64,000 nucleotides of DNA from CAYZJV01 sp049310885 (GTDB lineage Bacteria > Spirochaetota > Spirochaetia > Sphaerochaetales > Sphaerochaetaceae). The DNA is taken from assembly GCF_049310885.1 (NCBI RefSeq), contig NZ_JBMDYO010000001.1, positions 434,001-498,000 of the forward strand, in the 5' to 3' direction. Made by a program: the position numbers and the translations under genes. The notes below the pieces were generated by a model. That model was not told the origin of the DNA. It was given only the letters and a program-made list of their open reading frames with translations, and ran no database searches. How positions within the stretch are numbered: the stretch's first letter is position 1; every line of letters starts with the position of its first letter. Shown here one piece after another: positions 54,716 to 62,617 of this stretch.

Positions 54716-55144
54716 TTATCCTACCCTTCCTGCTCTCTCAGATAGGAGAAAATATATTTCTCCCAAGGTCATGGTGTCATCTATAAGGTCTTCAGTTCGA
54801 CAAGCGATCCGATCCACCAAGACATCGGCACTATAAGGAACTCCATAACGAATATAGACAGACTGTGCAAGGCGACTCATTAGAGATACCCGAACCGCTT
54901 TGAAGCCGATATGGACAGCAAGGGCGGCAGCTGCCCGGCCGGCTATCCTGTCATGAAGGATTAAATCAGGTGCTGAAAGCCGATTTGCCTTAATGAATGA
55001 TTCGGCTTCGAATAATGGATGGAGCCATTTCCCTGAACTGGAAAACAGAACATGCTGGTTGGTATCCAGTATCTGTAAGGATAGGGAGTCGGGTAATGTC
55101 CGACCCAGTAACCAGAGGGGAACTTCAATTTCCATTGATTGCAT
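54716..55144 (-). CDS. DUF1893 domain protein
   Basis: The ATG at 55144 shares a base with the stop of the patatin gene (TAATG) and has AGGAG six bases upstream, giving 142 residues. The DUF1893 pattern is visible: SLQILDTNQHVLFSSSGKW, then LHDRIAGRAAAALAVHIGFKAVRVSLMS and YGVPYSADVLVDRI. The fold resembles deaminase-like domains in some family descriptions, but no function is established. It is translationally coupled to the patatin gene. Confidence 0.82.
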   Translation of the reverse strand: MQSMEIEVPLWLLGRTLPDSLSLQILDTNQHVLFSSSGKWLHPLFEAESFIKANRLSAPDLILHDRIAGRAAAALAVHIGFKAVRVSLMSRLAQSVYIRYGVPYSADVLVDRIACRTEDLIDDTMTLGEIYFLLSERAGRVG

Positions 55145-57183
55145 TATAATCTCCTGCCGAACATAAAGCCCCACATAAGACCATTTGAGGGACCGTCATA
55201 CCCTACATACAACGAAGTTGGTAGGGAATTCAATCCCAACAATGAAACTTTCGTTGAAAAGCGAGCTCCGTAGGCAACCTCAGGGATGAATGATGCATCG
55301 TCATTCCACAATAAATCACCAAAAAGACCAATGGCTGAGTCATGAAAGATCAATAACTCACCGGCTGTCGGCTTGAACCATCGAGGTTGCCAATCGACTC
55401 CGAATCTACCGACAATCAAGAAATTTGCTGGAGAATTGACTGTCGAAGCGAGCGAACCCTGATCAAGCAGGAGAGCATCTGCAGTTAGGAATCCATCCTC
55501 AATATAGATGGGAACATTACCCTTACCATCGAGCGCATATCGTCCAGTGTACCCAGCATGGAACCTGAAATCGAGTGGAAGTGGAACAATACCAGAAAGC
55601 TTGGTATGGATAAACTGCCGGTCCCAGTCTCCAGCGAGCTGCCAAGCCCCTTCTGCATGGACTACAGTCTGGGGTTCTTTGGAGGAATTCCAATCAATGG
55701 AGACTCCACTATGGACCAACATCGATGCTAGGGAAAAACTAGAATCGAGTTGATGTTCCCATTGTAAGTCTATGCTCGTCATCAAAGTATTTGAGAAGAA
55801 ACTCTGTCTAAACTGCACCCCTAGGTTATGGTACCAGGAGGGAACGATATCTTCATCGGAAGCAACTACGAAATCGGCCTCCAGCAATAAAGGAGCGATT
55901 GGTTGGATTGAAATACGCGCCGAGATTCCTGGATATACTGCCATAGGAGAGAAGGTTTTCCACCCCATACCACCGTGAAGCGAGAGCCAAAGATCTTTCC
56001 AACGCAGGTTATACATGAGTCCGAATAGCGAATCATCACGCAAGTACCACTGGTCATCAAGATAATTGAAACTACGCATTCCCATGAACAGTTGTTGTGA
56101 AAGCGAGTGTTGTGGGACTCGCTTGTACAATTGGTAGTTCCTGAGGACCTGTTCTTCCCGAGACGAAAAGCTGGAACGAAATTGCCGGATTTCAGCAGTC
56201 GTGCCCCGTGCGTCGAGTCCATTCAGAGCCTCTTCATGGAGACTGGCGGAAGTGTAGCCCCGTTCAGTGAGATCTTCGATCGCACCGAAATCCATAAAAG
56301 AGAAATCTTCGACATCGCATCTGATCCAGATGGTATCGGGATGTTTTTGGAGGGCAGCCACACCTTCACGACGTTTCCCTAAATCGATGGATATATTCAA
56401 TACGGATAGGGCATTACGGAGATTAATATCCTGGCCTTCATAGAAGGTTGTCGAGACAATGGTGGTATCTGTGTATTCGTAGGCTATCTCGAGAGGTACC
56501 AGGTTTGTCATACCCCCATCTACCAACAAGTGCCCCCTATACTCTACTGGGGGAAAGTAGACTGGAAGAGCAAATGCGGCATCAAATACGGTCAACACAT
56601 CGCCTTCCATTATCCTCACTTGACGCTTCGTGACCAAATCCTCACTTACGATCATGACAGGAATCGGCAACTCTTCAAGTTTCAGTTCTTCACCTAGATA
56701 TGCGGCTACCAGAGAGCTAAAACGGGAGGTATCCAAAAATCCTCCTGCCAATGGCCACGATAAATCGAACAATTGGGAAATATCCAATTGTGAAGATAAC
56801 GAGAAGATCTGTTCAGGTGAAAACCCGGCAGCGTAAAGGATTCCTACAATCGACCCCATGGAGTTCGATATAATGAAATCGGGGACTATTCCCTGTTCTT
56901 CTATATAGCGCAGTACACCGATATGGGCGAAAGCCCGAGCTGAGCCTCCAGATAAAACTAGTCCGATAGGATCCCGCTCGCCTTTGGTTCGTTGTAGGAT
57001 TCGCTCCCGGAAATTCGTATCTCCATACACTACCGGAACTGTGGAGGAAAGAACATTATTAGAATTGTTGAGTGTAGGAATTTCTGACGAATCCTGCGCA
57101 CCTACCACACCTACAGAAAAGGCCACGAGGAGTATTGCAATCACTCTTTCGATGTACAGACGATGTCGCTTCCCCATGCGCAC
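55144..57183 (-). CDS. Patatin-like phospholipase with C-terminal beta-barrel (type Vd autotransporter-like)
   Basis: I take the GTG at 57183 because GGAGG is seven bases upstream; ATG at 57177 is an alternative. The 679 residues comprise a signal peptide (ending near VVGAQ), a patatin domain with oxyanion motif LSGGSARAFAHIG and nucleophile elbow SNSMGS near residue 108, and the DGG catalytic Asp near 205. A POTRA-like linker and about 300 residues of amphipathic strands follow. This matches PlpD/FplA autotransporters that display a lipase outside the cell. The elbow has Asn where GxSxG normally has Gly. It follows the arg operon by 56 bases. Confidence 0.88.
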   Translation of the reverse strand: MRMGKRHRLYIERVIAILLVAFSVGVVGAQDSSEIPTLNNSNNVLSSTVPVVYGDTNFRERILQRTKGERDPIGLVLSGGSARAFAHIGVLRYIEEQGIVPDFIISNSMGSIVGILYAAGFSPEQIFSLSSQLDISQLFDLSWPLAGGFLDTSRFSSLVAAYLGEELKLEELPIPVMIVSEDLVTKRQVRIMEGDVLTVFDAAFALPVYFPPVEYRGHLLVDGGMTNLVPLEIAYEYTDTTIVSTTFYEGQDINLRNALSVLNISIDLGKRREGVAALQKHPDTIWIRCDVEDFSFMDFGAIEDLTERGYTSASLHEEALNGLDARGTTAEIRQFRSSFSSREEQVLRNYQLYKRVPQHSLSQQLFMGMRSFNYLDDQWYLRDDSLFGLMYNLRWKDLWLSLHGGMGWKTFSPMAVYPGISARISIQPIAPLLLEADFVVASDEDIVPSWYHNLGVQFRQSFFSNTLMTSIDLQWEHQLDSSFSLASMLVHSGVSIDWNSSKEPQTVVHAEGAWQLAGDWDRQFIHTKLSGIVPLPLDFRFHAGYTGRYALDGKGNVPIYIEDGFLTADALLLDQGSLASTVNSPANFLIVGRFGVDWQPRWFKPTAGELLIFHDSAIGLFGDLLWNDDASFIPEVAYGARFSTKVSLLGLNSLPTSLYVGYDGPSNGLMWGFMFGRRL

Positions 57184-57239
57184 TACATTTCCTCCACGAT
57201 CCATCATAGCTGATTCGGAGGATACTGACAATTCTTGTG

Positions 57240-58430
57240 TTAATCCAGTATTTTTTCCAAAACGCGGGTAAGAATAGTTATCGCCTCATCAATTTCGCTC
57301 TCAGTTATCGTAAGTGGTGGTACGAAACGGAGAATCTCAGGTCCAGCATTTGCGAGTATGAGCCCCTCTTTCATGCACATATCCAATATTGGCCTGATCG
57401 GAATACTCATTTGCACACCAAGCATCAAGCCGGCACCCCTAACTTCGACTATCTGGCTAAAACGCTCTTTCAGAGCTTCAAGACTATTGCGCAGGTAGGA
57501 ACCTACCTTCTCAACATGTTCCAGCAGCTCTCCATCCTCCAGAACTTCCAACACGCAATCGGCGGCAGCTGTTGCCAGCAGGTTCCCACCAAACGTTGCG
57601 GCATGGTCCCCTGGCTGTAGCACGGTAGCTGCCTTTCCGGTAGCGACTACAGCTCCTATCGGTACCCCACCTCCAAGAGCTTTGGCTAGAGTCATGACAT
57701 CTGGTTTTACCCCCGATTTTTGCCAGGCGAATGGCTTTCCGGTACGGCCCATGCCACACTGGACTTCATCGAATACTAAGAGAATATCTCGATCATCGCA
57801 AAGTTGGCGGACCTTCTTTAGATAAGAAGCATCGGCAGGAACTACCCCACCCTCTCCTTGGACTGGCTCAATGAAAATCGCACAAGTTGTATCGGTAACC
57901 ATGTTTTTTAGGGCATCATAATCGTTGAAAGGAGCATAGGAGAATCCCGGCACCAAGGGGTAAAATGATTTCTGATACTTTGTTTGTCCTGTGGCAGTCA
58001 TTGATGCATATGTCCGTCCATGGAATGACTGCTTCATGGTAATGATATCGGTCCTTCCCTCCTTTAGGGAAGAACCGTACTTTCTCACTAGTTTGATCGC
58101 CCCTTCATTGGCTTCAGTCCCACTATTGCAGAAGAAGACTTTCTCCATGGAACTGAGTCTTGCCAGCCGTGAGGCTGCTGTAACTGCATAGGAATTCCAA
58201 TAGAGATTAGAACAATGCAAAAGGCCATTGTCGATAACCTTATGGAGCGCACTGGAGAGACGTTTATCTCCATACCCAAGAATATTAACTGCTATTCCAG
58301 CTACCAGATCGAGATATCGTTTACCCTGGGTATCGAACACATACCGTCCATCGCCTCCGGCGAGTACGATCGGAAACTGGGCGTACGTCTCCATGAATAC
58401 CGATTTACCTAACTCTATTGTCTTGTCCAT
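57240..58430 (-). CDS. argD: Acetylornithine aminotransferase
   Basis: The 396-residue class III PLP aminotransferase converts N-acetylglutamate semialdehyde to N-acetylornithine. FCNSGTEANEGAIKLVRKYG near residue 97, LLVFDEVQCGMGRTGK near 210 and the PLP lysine in MTLAKALGGGVPIGA near 245 are conserved. It is last in argC-argJ-argB-argD, 21 bases after argB, with GGAGG before the ATG. It could also serve succinyl-diaminopimelate, but the context favours arginine. Confidence 0.95.
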   Translation of the reverse strand: MDKTIELGKSVFMETYAQFPIVLAGGDGRYVFDTQGKRYLDLVAGIAVNILGYGDKRLSSALHKVIDNGLLHCSNLYWNSYAVTAASRLARLSSMEKVFFCNSGTEANEGAIKLVRKYGSSLKEGRTDIITMKQSFHGRTYASMTATGQTKYQKSFYPLVPGFSYAPFNDYDALKNMVTDTTCAIFIEPVQGEGGVVPADASYLKKVRQLCDDRDILLVFDEVQCGMGRTGKPFAWQKSGVKPDVMTLAKALGGGVPIGAVVATGKAATVLQPGDHAATFGGNLLATAAADCVLEVLEDGELLEHVEKVGSYLRNSLEALKERFSQIVEVRGAGLMLGVQMSIPIRPILDMCMKEGLILANAGPEILRFVPPLTITESEIDEAITILTRVLEKILD

Positions 58431-58451
58431 CTTTGCAATCCTCCATTCATA

Positions 58452-59312
58452 TCAGCGAGTCATCATGGTTCCGACACCCTCGTTCGTGAAAATTTCCAAC
58501 AAGAGTGCATGGGGCAATCTTCCATCAAGAATATGCACACTCTGGACACCCTGACGGATTCCATCCATGCAACACTGGGCTTTGGGAATCATCCCTCCAC
58601 TTATGGTTCCATCCTCGATATAATTTTCCGCCTCTACGAGAGTCAGCTGTCTCAGAATCGAATCAGGATCATCCTTATCCTTGAGAATACCCTCTACATC
58701 GGTCAAAAAAACCAATTTTTGAGCATTGAGGGCTCCAGCTATCGCACTTGCAGCATAGTCTGCATTTATATTATAGGTATTGCCTGCAAAATCGGTTCCT
58801 ACAGGGGCAACGACAGGAATGAAATCATTAGCCATCAGCGAGTCCAATAAACCCGTATTGACCTTCACGACCTCTCCTACATAACCGAGATCCTTACCGT
58901 TGGTCAATTTCTTTTTGGCTACCAGAGTGTCTCCATCCTTTCCATTGATTCCTACAGCTGGAATACCCTGCGACTGGAGACATTGAACCAGCTCCTTTGA
59001 GATGGAACCCGAAAGAACCATTTCAGCAATCTGAGCTGTCTCCCTATCTGTTACCCTTAGTCCATCGATGAATTGCGACTTCTTACCCAACTTTCCCAAA
59101 ATTTCGGTAATTGAATTGCCTCCTCCATGAACAACGACAGGGCGCATCCCGATCCTTTTCATCATCGCGATATCTTGAATCACGGATAATTTGATCTCAT
59201 CATCGACCATGGCGCTCCCACCATACTTGACGACAACTGTGCTACCGGCGAATCGTCTGATATAGGGAAGAGCTTCTATGAGAACATTAGCCTTTTCTAT
59301 TTCCCGTTTCAT
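58452..59312 (-). CDS. argB: Acetylglutamate kinase
   Basis: Start at ATG 59312, two bases after the argJ stop, gives 286 residues. Motifs of the amino-acid kinase family are clear: VVVKYGGSAM near residue 27, RPVVVHGGGNSITEILGKLG near 57 and the N-acetylglutamate site NINADYAASAIAGALNA near 185. It phosphorylates N-acetylglutamate. It is translationally coupled to argJ. Confidence 0.95.
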   Translation of the reverse strand: MKREIEKANVLIEALPYIRRFAGSTVVVKYGGSAMVDDEIKLSVIQDIAMMKRIGMRPVVVHGGGNSITEILGKLGKKSQFIDGLRVTDRETAQIAEMVLSGSISKELVQCLQSQGIPAVGINGKDGDTLVAKKKLTNGKDLGYVGEVVKVNTGLLDSLMANDFIPVVAPVGTDFAGNTYNINADYAASAIAGALNAQKLVFLTDVEGILKDKDDPDSILRQLTLVEAENYIEDGTISGGMIPKAQCCMDGIRQGVQSVHILDGRLPHALLLEIFTNEGVGTMMTR

Positions 59313-59314
59313 TG

Positions 59315-60535
59315 TCAACTTCTATAATCTCCATTTATCCGTACATATTCATAGGATAGGTCACAACCCCATGCCATGGCATCTCCATCACCAGTACCTA
59401 CTTGAGCGGCTACATGAACCACCTTCTCCTGTAAAATCCGTTTCGCCAGATCTTCATCGAAAGCGACAGGGACACCCTCTTTCATCACCGCAATCATTCC
59501 CTTTTCGCTCATATAGGTGATTGAGACTCTTCCCGGATCAAAATCGGCTCCACTGTAACCCATCGCACAGAGCATTCTTCCCCAGTTCGCATCGGCTCCA
59601 AAAAATGCGGTTTTCACTAAGTTGCTCGATATCACCGAGCGGGCCATAAGGCGAGCATCCTCTTTCGTTGGTGCTCCAGTTACCGAAACCTCTATAAATT
59701 TTCCGGCTCCTTCGCCGTCCATTACAATCATCTTTGCCAGCTCAGTATGCACATAGGAGAAAGCTTCTTCGAATACACTTGCTCCTGGTGTCCCAGGTAA
59801 AATCTTCTCTCCTTGAGCCGCTCCATTAGCAAAGACCAAGACAGTGTCATTTGTGCTCGTATCTCCGTCTACGGAAATCATGTTGTAGGAATCCAAAACA
59901 GTATGTCCCAACATGTCCTGCAGAAATTCGGAATCAATATCGGCATCAGTTGTGATGAAAGAAAGCATAGTAGCCATATTAGGATGAATCATTCCCGATC
60001 CTTTTGCCATTCCTCCTATCCTTATGGAAACTCCATCGATCTCTATCTCGACTGCCAAGGATTTGGTAAAGGTATCTGTGGTGAGGATAGCCTCTGAAGC
60101 GTCTACCCCCGATTGTACATTGTTATCTAGATTCGCAAGACAATTGTCGATTCCAACAAGAATCTTATCCATGGGCAGCGGAACACCGATAACTCCCGTG
60201 GAACAGACTAAAATGGACTCGTCCGCAATGCCCAGCTTGGATCCGACCCTGTTCGCCATAGCTTGAACATCCCTCTCTCCTTGCTCTCCAGTACACGCAT
60301 TAGCATTACCGCTATTGACCACCAAGGCTCGTACTGGAGCCTTGAGAGAGACAATCTTCTGGTCCCAAGTCACAGGAGCTGCCTTGACTACGTTGGTCGT
60401 GAATGCACCGGCAACCGATGCGGGCGTTTTTGATACTAGGACAGTCATATCCTTTTTCTTCTTTTTTATTCCTGCAGCAACAGAACCGACGAGATAATCC
60501 TTTGGAGCAGTGACTCCGCCTTCAATAGTTTTCAT
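59315..60535 (-). CDS. argJ: Bifunctional ornithine acetyltransferase / N-acetylglutamate synthase
   Basis: The 406-residue protein has the self-cleavage site KGSGMIHPNMATMLSF near residue 185, where the Thr of ATML becomes the nucleophile of the beta chain. It moves acetyl from N-acetylornithine to glutamate, closing the cyclic arginine pathway. Members with the second activity also use acetyl-CoA. AAGGAG precedes the ATG. No separate argA or argE is in the window. Confidence 0.95.
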   Translation of the reverse strand: MKTIEGGVTAPKDYLVGSVAAGIKKKKKDMTVLVSKTPASVAGAFTTNVVKAAPVTWDQKIVSLKAPVRALVVNSGNANACTGEQGERDVQAMANRVGSKLGIADESILVCSTGVIGVPLPMDKILVGIDNCLANLDNNVQSGVDASEAILTTDTFTKSLAVEIEIDGVSIRIGGMAKGSGMIHPNMATMLSFITTDADIDSEFLQDMLGHTVLDSYNMISVDGDTSTNDTVLVFANGAAQGEKILPGTPGASVFEEAFSYVHTELAKMIVMDGEGAGKFIEVSVTGAPTKEDARLMARSVISSNLVKTAFFGADANWGRMLCAMGYSGADFDPGRVSITYMSEKGMIAVMKEGVPVAFDEDLAKRILQEKVVHVAAQVGTGDGDAMAWGCDLSYEYVRINGDYRS

Positions 60536-60555
60536 AGCTACTCCTTCGTATGGTT

Positions 60556-61614
60556 TTAGAGGGGAAATGCAGGGACGGCATCCAACCCAGTCTGTTCAGG
60601 GAGACCAAATACAATATTCATATTCTGAACAGCTTGCCCAGCTGCACCCTTGACCAGATTATCCAAAGCTCCACATGCAACGATTCGGTTTGTTCTTTCG
60701 TCCAATGTATAACCAATATCGCAATAATTGGAACCTTTCACCCAGCGGGTTTCCGGGAATGTGCCATAGGGGAGAAGCCGGATGAACGGCTCATCCGCGT
60801 AACTGAGACTGTAGGCTTCTTCGAGTTCTCTCTTCGTAACTCCTGGTTTCAGTTTCGCGTATACAGTAGCAAGAATTCCACGATTCATCGGTACAAGGTG
60901 AGGAGTGAACGAAACCACCACTCCGCTGCGCTTCATTCCATGCGAATGGGTCAACGAAAGTTGCTCCTCGATTTCCGGTGTATGGCGGTGTGTAGCTACT
61001 CCGTAGGGTTTGATGGATCCATCGACTTCACAGAATAGAGAACCGAGTTTTTCGGAACGACCAGCCCCTGAAACACCAGATTTAGCGTCGATTATCAGAC
61101 TCTCCGGATCGATCAATCCTTGTGCCAGTAGTGGATGAGCTATAAGAATTGAACAGGTGGTGTAGCATCCTGGATTCGCAACAAGTCTAGTCGAAGCAAC
61201 CTCTTTTCTATGCAACTCGCTCAAACCATAGACAGCTTTCTCTAAAAGTTGTGGATTTCCATGACTTGTCTTGTACCAATTCTCGTAGACTTGGGAATCA
61301 TGCAACCGAAAATCTGCGCCAAGATCAATCACAACACATTGGTCGAGAACAGCCTCGGTAACATGTTGTGAGGCTATCCCATGTGGAAGGGAAACGAATA
61401 GCACATCACACTTGGCTGCGAATGCGGATATGTCGGCATCATGGCAGGAGAAATCGAATATCTTGGAAAAATTGGGATACACTGAGGAATAGGGGGTTTC
61501 CACATGGCTGTGAGAACCCGCTAGTATCTTTTCCACCTGGGGATGCCGACATAGAAGGCGCATCAACTCTGCTCCCGCATATCCTGTAGCTCCGATTACT
61601 CCAACTGTAAGCAT
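60556..61614 (-). CDS. argC: N-acetyl-gamma-glutamyl-phosphate reductase
   Basis: The ATG at 61614 has AAGGAG seven bases upstream, giving 352 residues; the open frame further upstream is not coding-like. The NADP motif GVIGATGYAGAELMRLL is at the N-terminus. The catalytic Cys lies in VANPGCYTTC near residue 149, and KSGVSGAGR follows. It is first in the arg operon. Two ArgR-box-like motifs and a TATAAT hexamer lie in the 200-base AT-rich region upstream. Confidence 0.95.
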   Translation of the reverse strand: MLTVGVIGATGYAGAELMRLLCRHPQVEKILAGSHSHVETPYSSVYPNFSKIFDFSCHDADISAFAAKCDVLFVSLPHGIASQHVTEAVLDQCVVIDLGADFRLHDSQVYENWYKTSHGNPQLLEKAVYGLSELHRKEVASTRLVANPGCYTTCSILIAHPLLAQGLIDPESLIIDAKSGVSGAGRSEKLGSLFCEVDGSIKPYGVATHRHTPEIEEQLSLTHSHGMKRSGVVVSFTPHLVPMNRGILATVYAKLKPGVTKRELEEAYSLSYADEPFIRLLPYGTFPETRWVKGSNYCDIGYTLDERTNRIVACGALDNLVKGAAGQAVQNMNIVFGLPEQTGLDAVPAFPL

Positions 61615-61668
61615 TGCGAATCTCCTTCTTCTATAGAATCTAATCTTGTAAGATTCTCTCCTATTATC

Positions 61669-61729
61669 TGTATATATATTCATTTTCCATTTTTGTACAG
61701 GGCTTTTATGTATATTTATGCAAATTATA
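61669..61729 (-). promoter_or_regulatory. arg operon control region: TATAAT and two ArgR-box-like motifs
   Basis: TGTATATATATTCA (61669-61682) and TGTATATTTATGCA (61709-61722) are 40 bases apart in the same orientation. Both lie between a minus-strand TATAAT (61724-61729) and the argC start, a position suited to repression. The -35 (TACCAC) is poor. Identification as ArgR sites is by resemblance only. Confidence 0.4.
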
Positions 61730-61825
61730 AAAAATAGTTTGACCACGTGGTATGGAAAAATACGTTGCAAATGTAACGACAAAACACCTGACAATATGAT
61801 AGATTCATATAATCGGAGGAACAAG

Positions 61826-62302
61826 ATGAGAAGATCTGATCGTAAACAGGATGAAGCTTTTGCCAGAAAAGTTCTCACCGATGCCGAATATGGTGTACTC
61901 TCTCTCGTTGACCAACAGGGAAAGCCGTATGCCGTCCCTTTATCATTCGTGCTATCGGACGACATCATTTATATCCATGGAGCTACAGAAGGTGCAAAAT
62001 TGCGTATTCTAGAGCAGAACACCAATGCAGTATTCACCTGTGTAGGGAGGACCAATATCCTACCTGAACAATTCTCCACCGAGTATGAGTCAGCAATCGC
62101 TTATGGTTTGGCATCCATTGTTACCGATGTCCAGGAGAAGAGGAGAGCACTCTTGCTACTCGCAATGAAATATTCACCTGAGTTCGATATCCAAGCGAAA
62201 GCCTATGTGGATCGGGCTCTCGATCATACAGCCGTTATCGCAATTTCTATCGAATCATTAACGGCTAAAGCAAAATTACCAAAACAACCCATACAGGAGT
62301 AA
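61826..62302 (+). CDS. Pyridoxamine 5'-phosphate oxidase-like (NimA-type) flavin-binding protein
   Basis: Start at 61826 with GGAGG six bases upstream; 158 residues. The split-barrel pattern of the PNPOx/NimA group is seen: YGVLSLVDQQGKPYAVPLSF, IYIHGATEGAKLRILEQNTNAVFTCVG, and a YGLASIV strand. The group binds FMN or haem and includes nitroimidazole-resistance reductases. The physiological reaction is unknown. A cupin gene follows four bases after its stop. Confidence 0.87.
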   Translation: MRRSDRKQDEAFARKVLTDAEYGVLSLVDQQGKPYAVPLSFVLSDDIIYIHGATEGAKLRILEQNTNAVFTCVGRTNILPEQFSTEYESAIAYGLASIVTDVQEKRRALLLLAMKYSPEFDIQAKAYVDRALDHTAVIAISIESLTAKAKLPKQPIQE

Positions 62303-62306
62303 TCTT

Positions 62307-62609
62307 ATGATAGAGAAAGTATACGCATACAGTACTGAAGATATGACCGCTGTTGAAAGGATCATCGGAGGGCCTGCCGTCCGTATAAACCACCTGAGCC
62401 TCGGTCATGGGGAATCGGTCGATCCACACCCCACTGCAGAAGCTGCACATATGATCATAACACGGGGAGTACTCGGTTTGACCTTGGATAGCCAAGAAGA
62501 ACACCAGTATGCAGAAGGTGCTATTGTCGGAATTCCAGCGAATACGAAACTGGGAATCAGAAATGCTGGTGAAGGCACAATGCACTTGTTTGTCATAAAA
62601 TCGGCCTAA
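62307..62609 (+). CDS. Small cupin-domain protein
   Basis: 100 residues forming one cupin barrel. Metal-binding positions are partly conserved (DPHPTAEAAHMIITRG supplies His and Glu; HLFVIKSA ends the barrel), and PANTKLGIRNAGEG is the second motif. CAGGAG lies before the ATG. It is co-transcribed with the PNPOx-like gene and may bind a metabolite or metal; no reaction can be assigned. Confidence 0.85.
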   Translation: MIEKVYAYSTEDMTAVERIIGGPAVRINHLSLGHGESVDPHPTAEAAHMIITRGVLGLTLDSQEEHQYAEGAIVGIPANTKLGIRNAGEGTMHLFVIKSA

Positions 62610-62617
62610 TCTGGACG

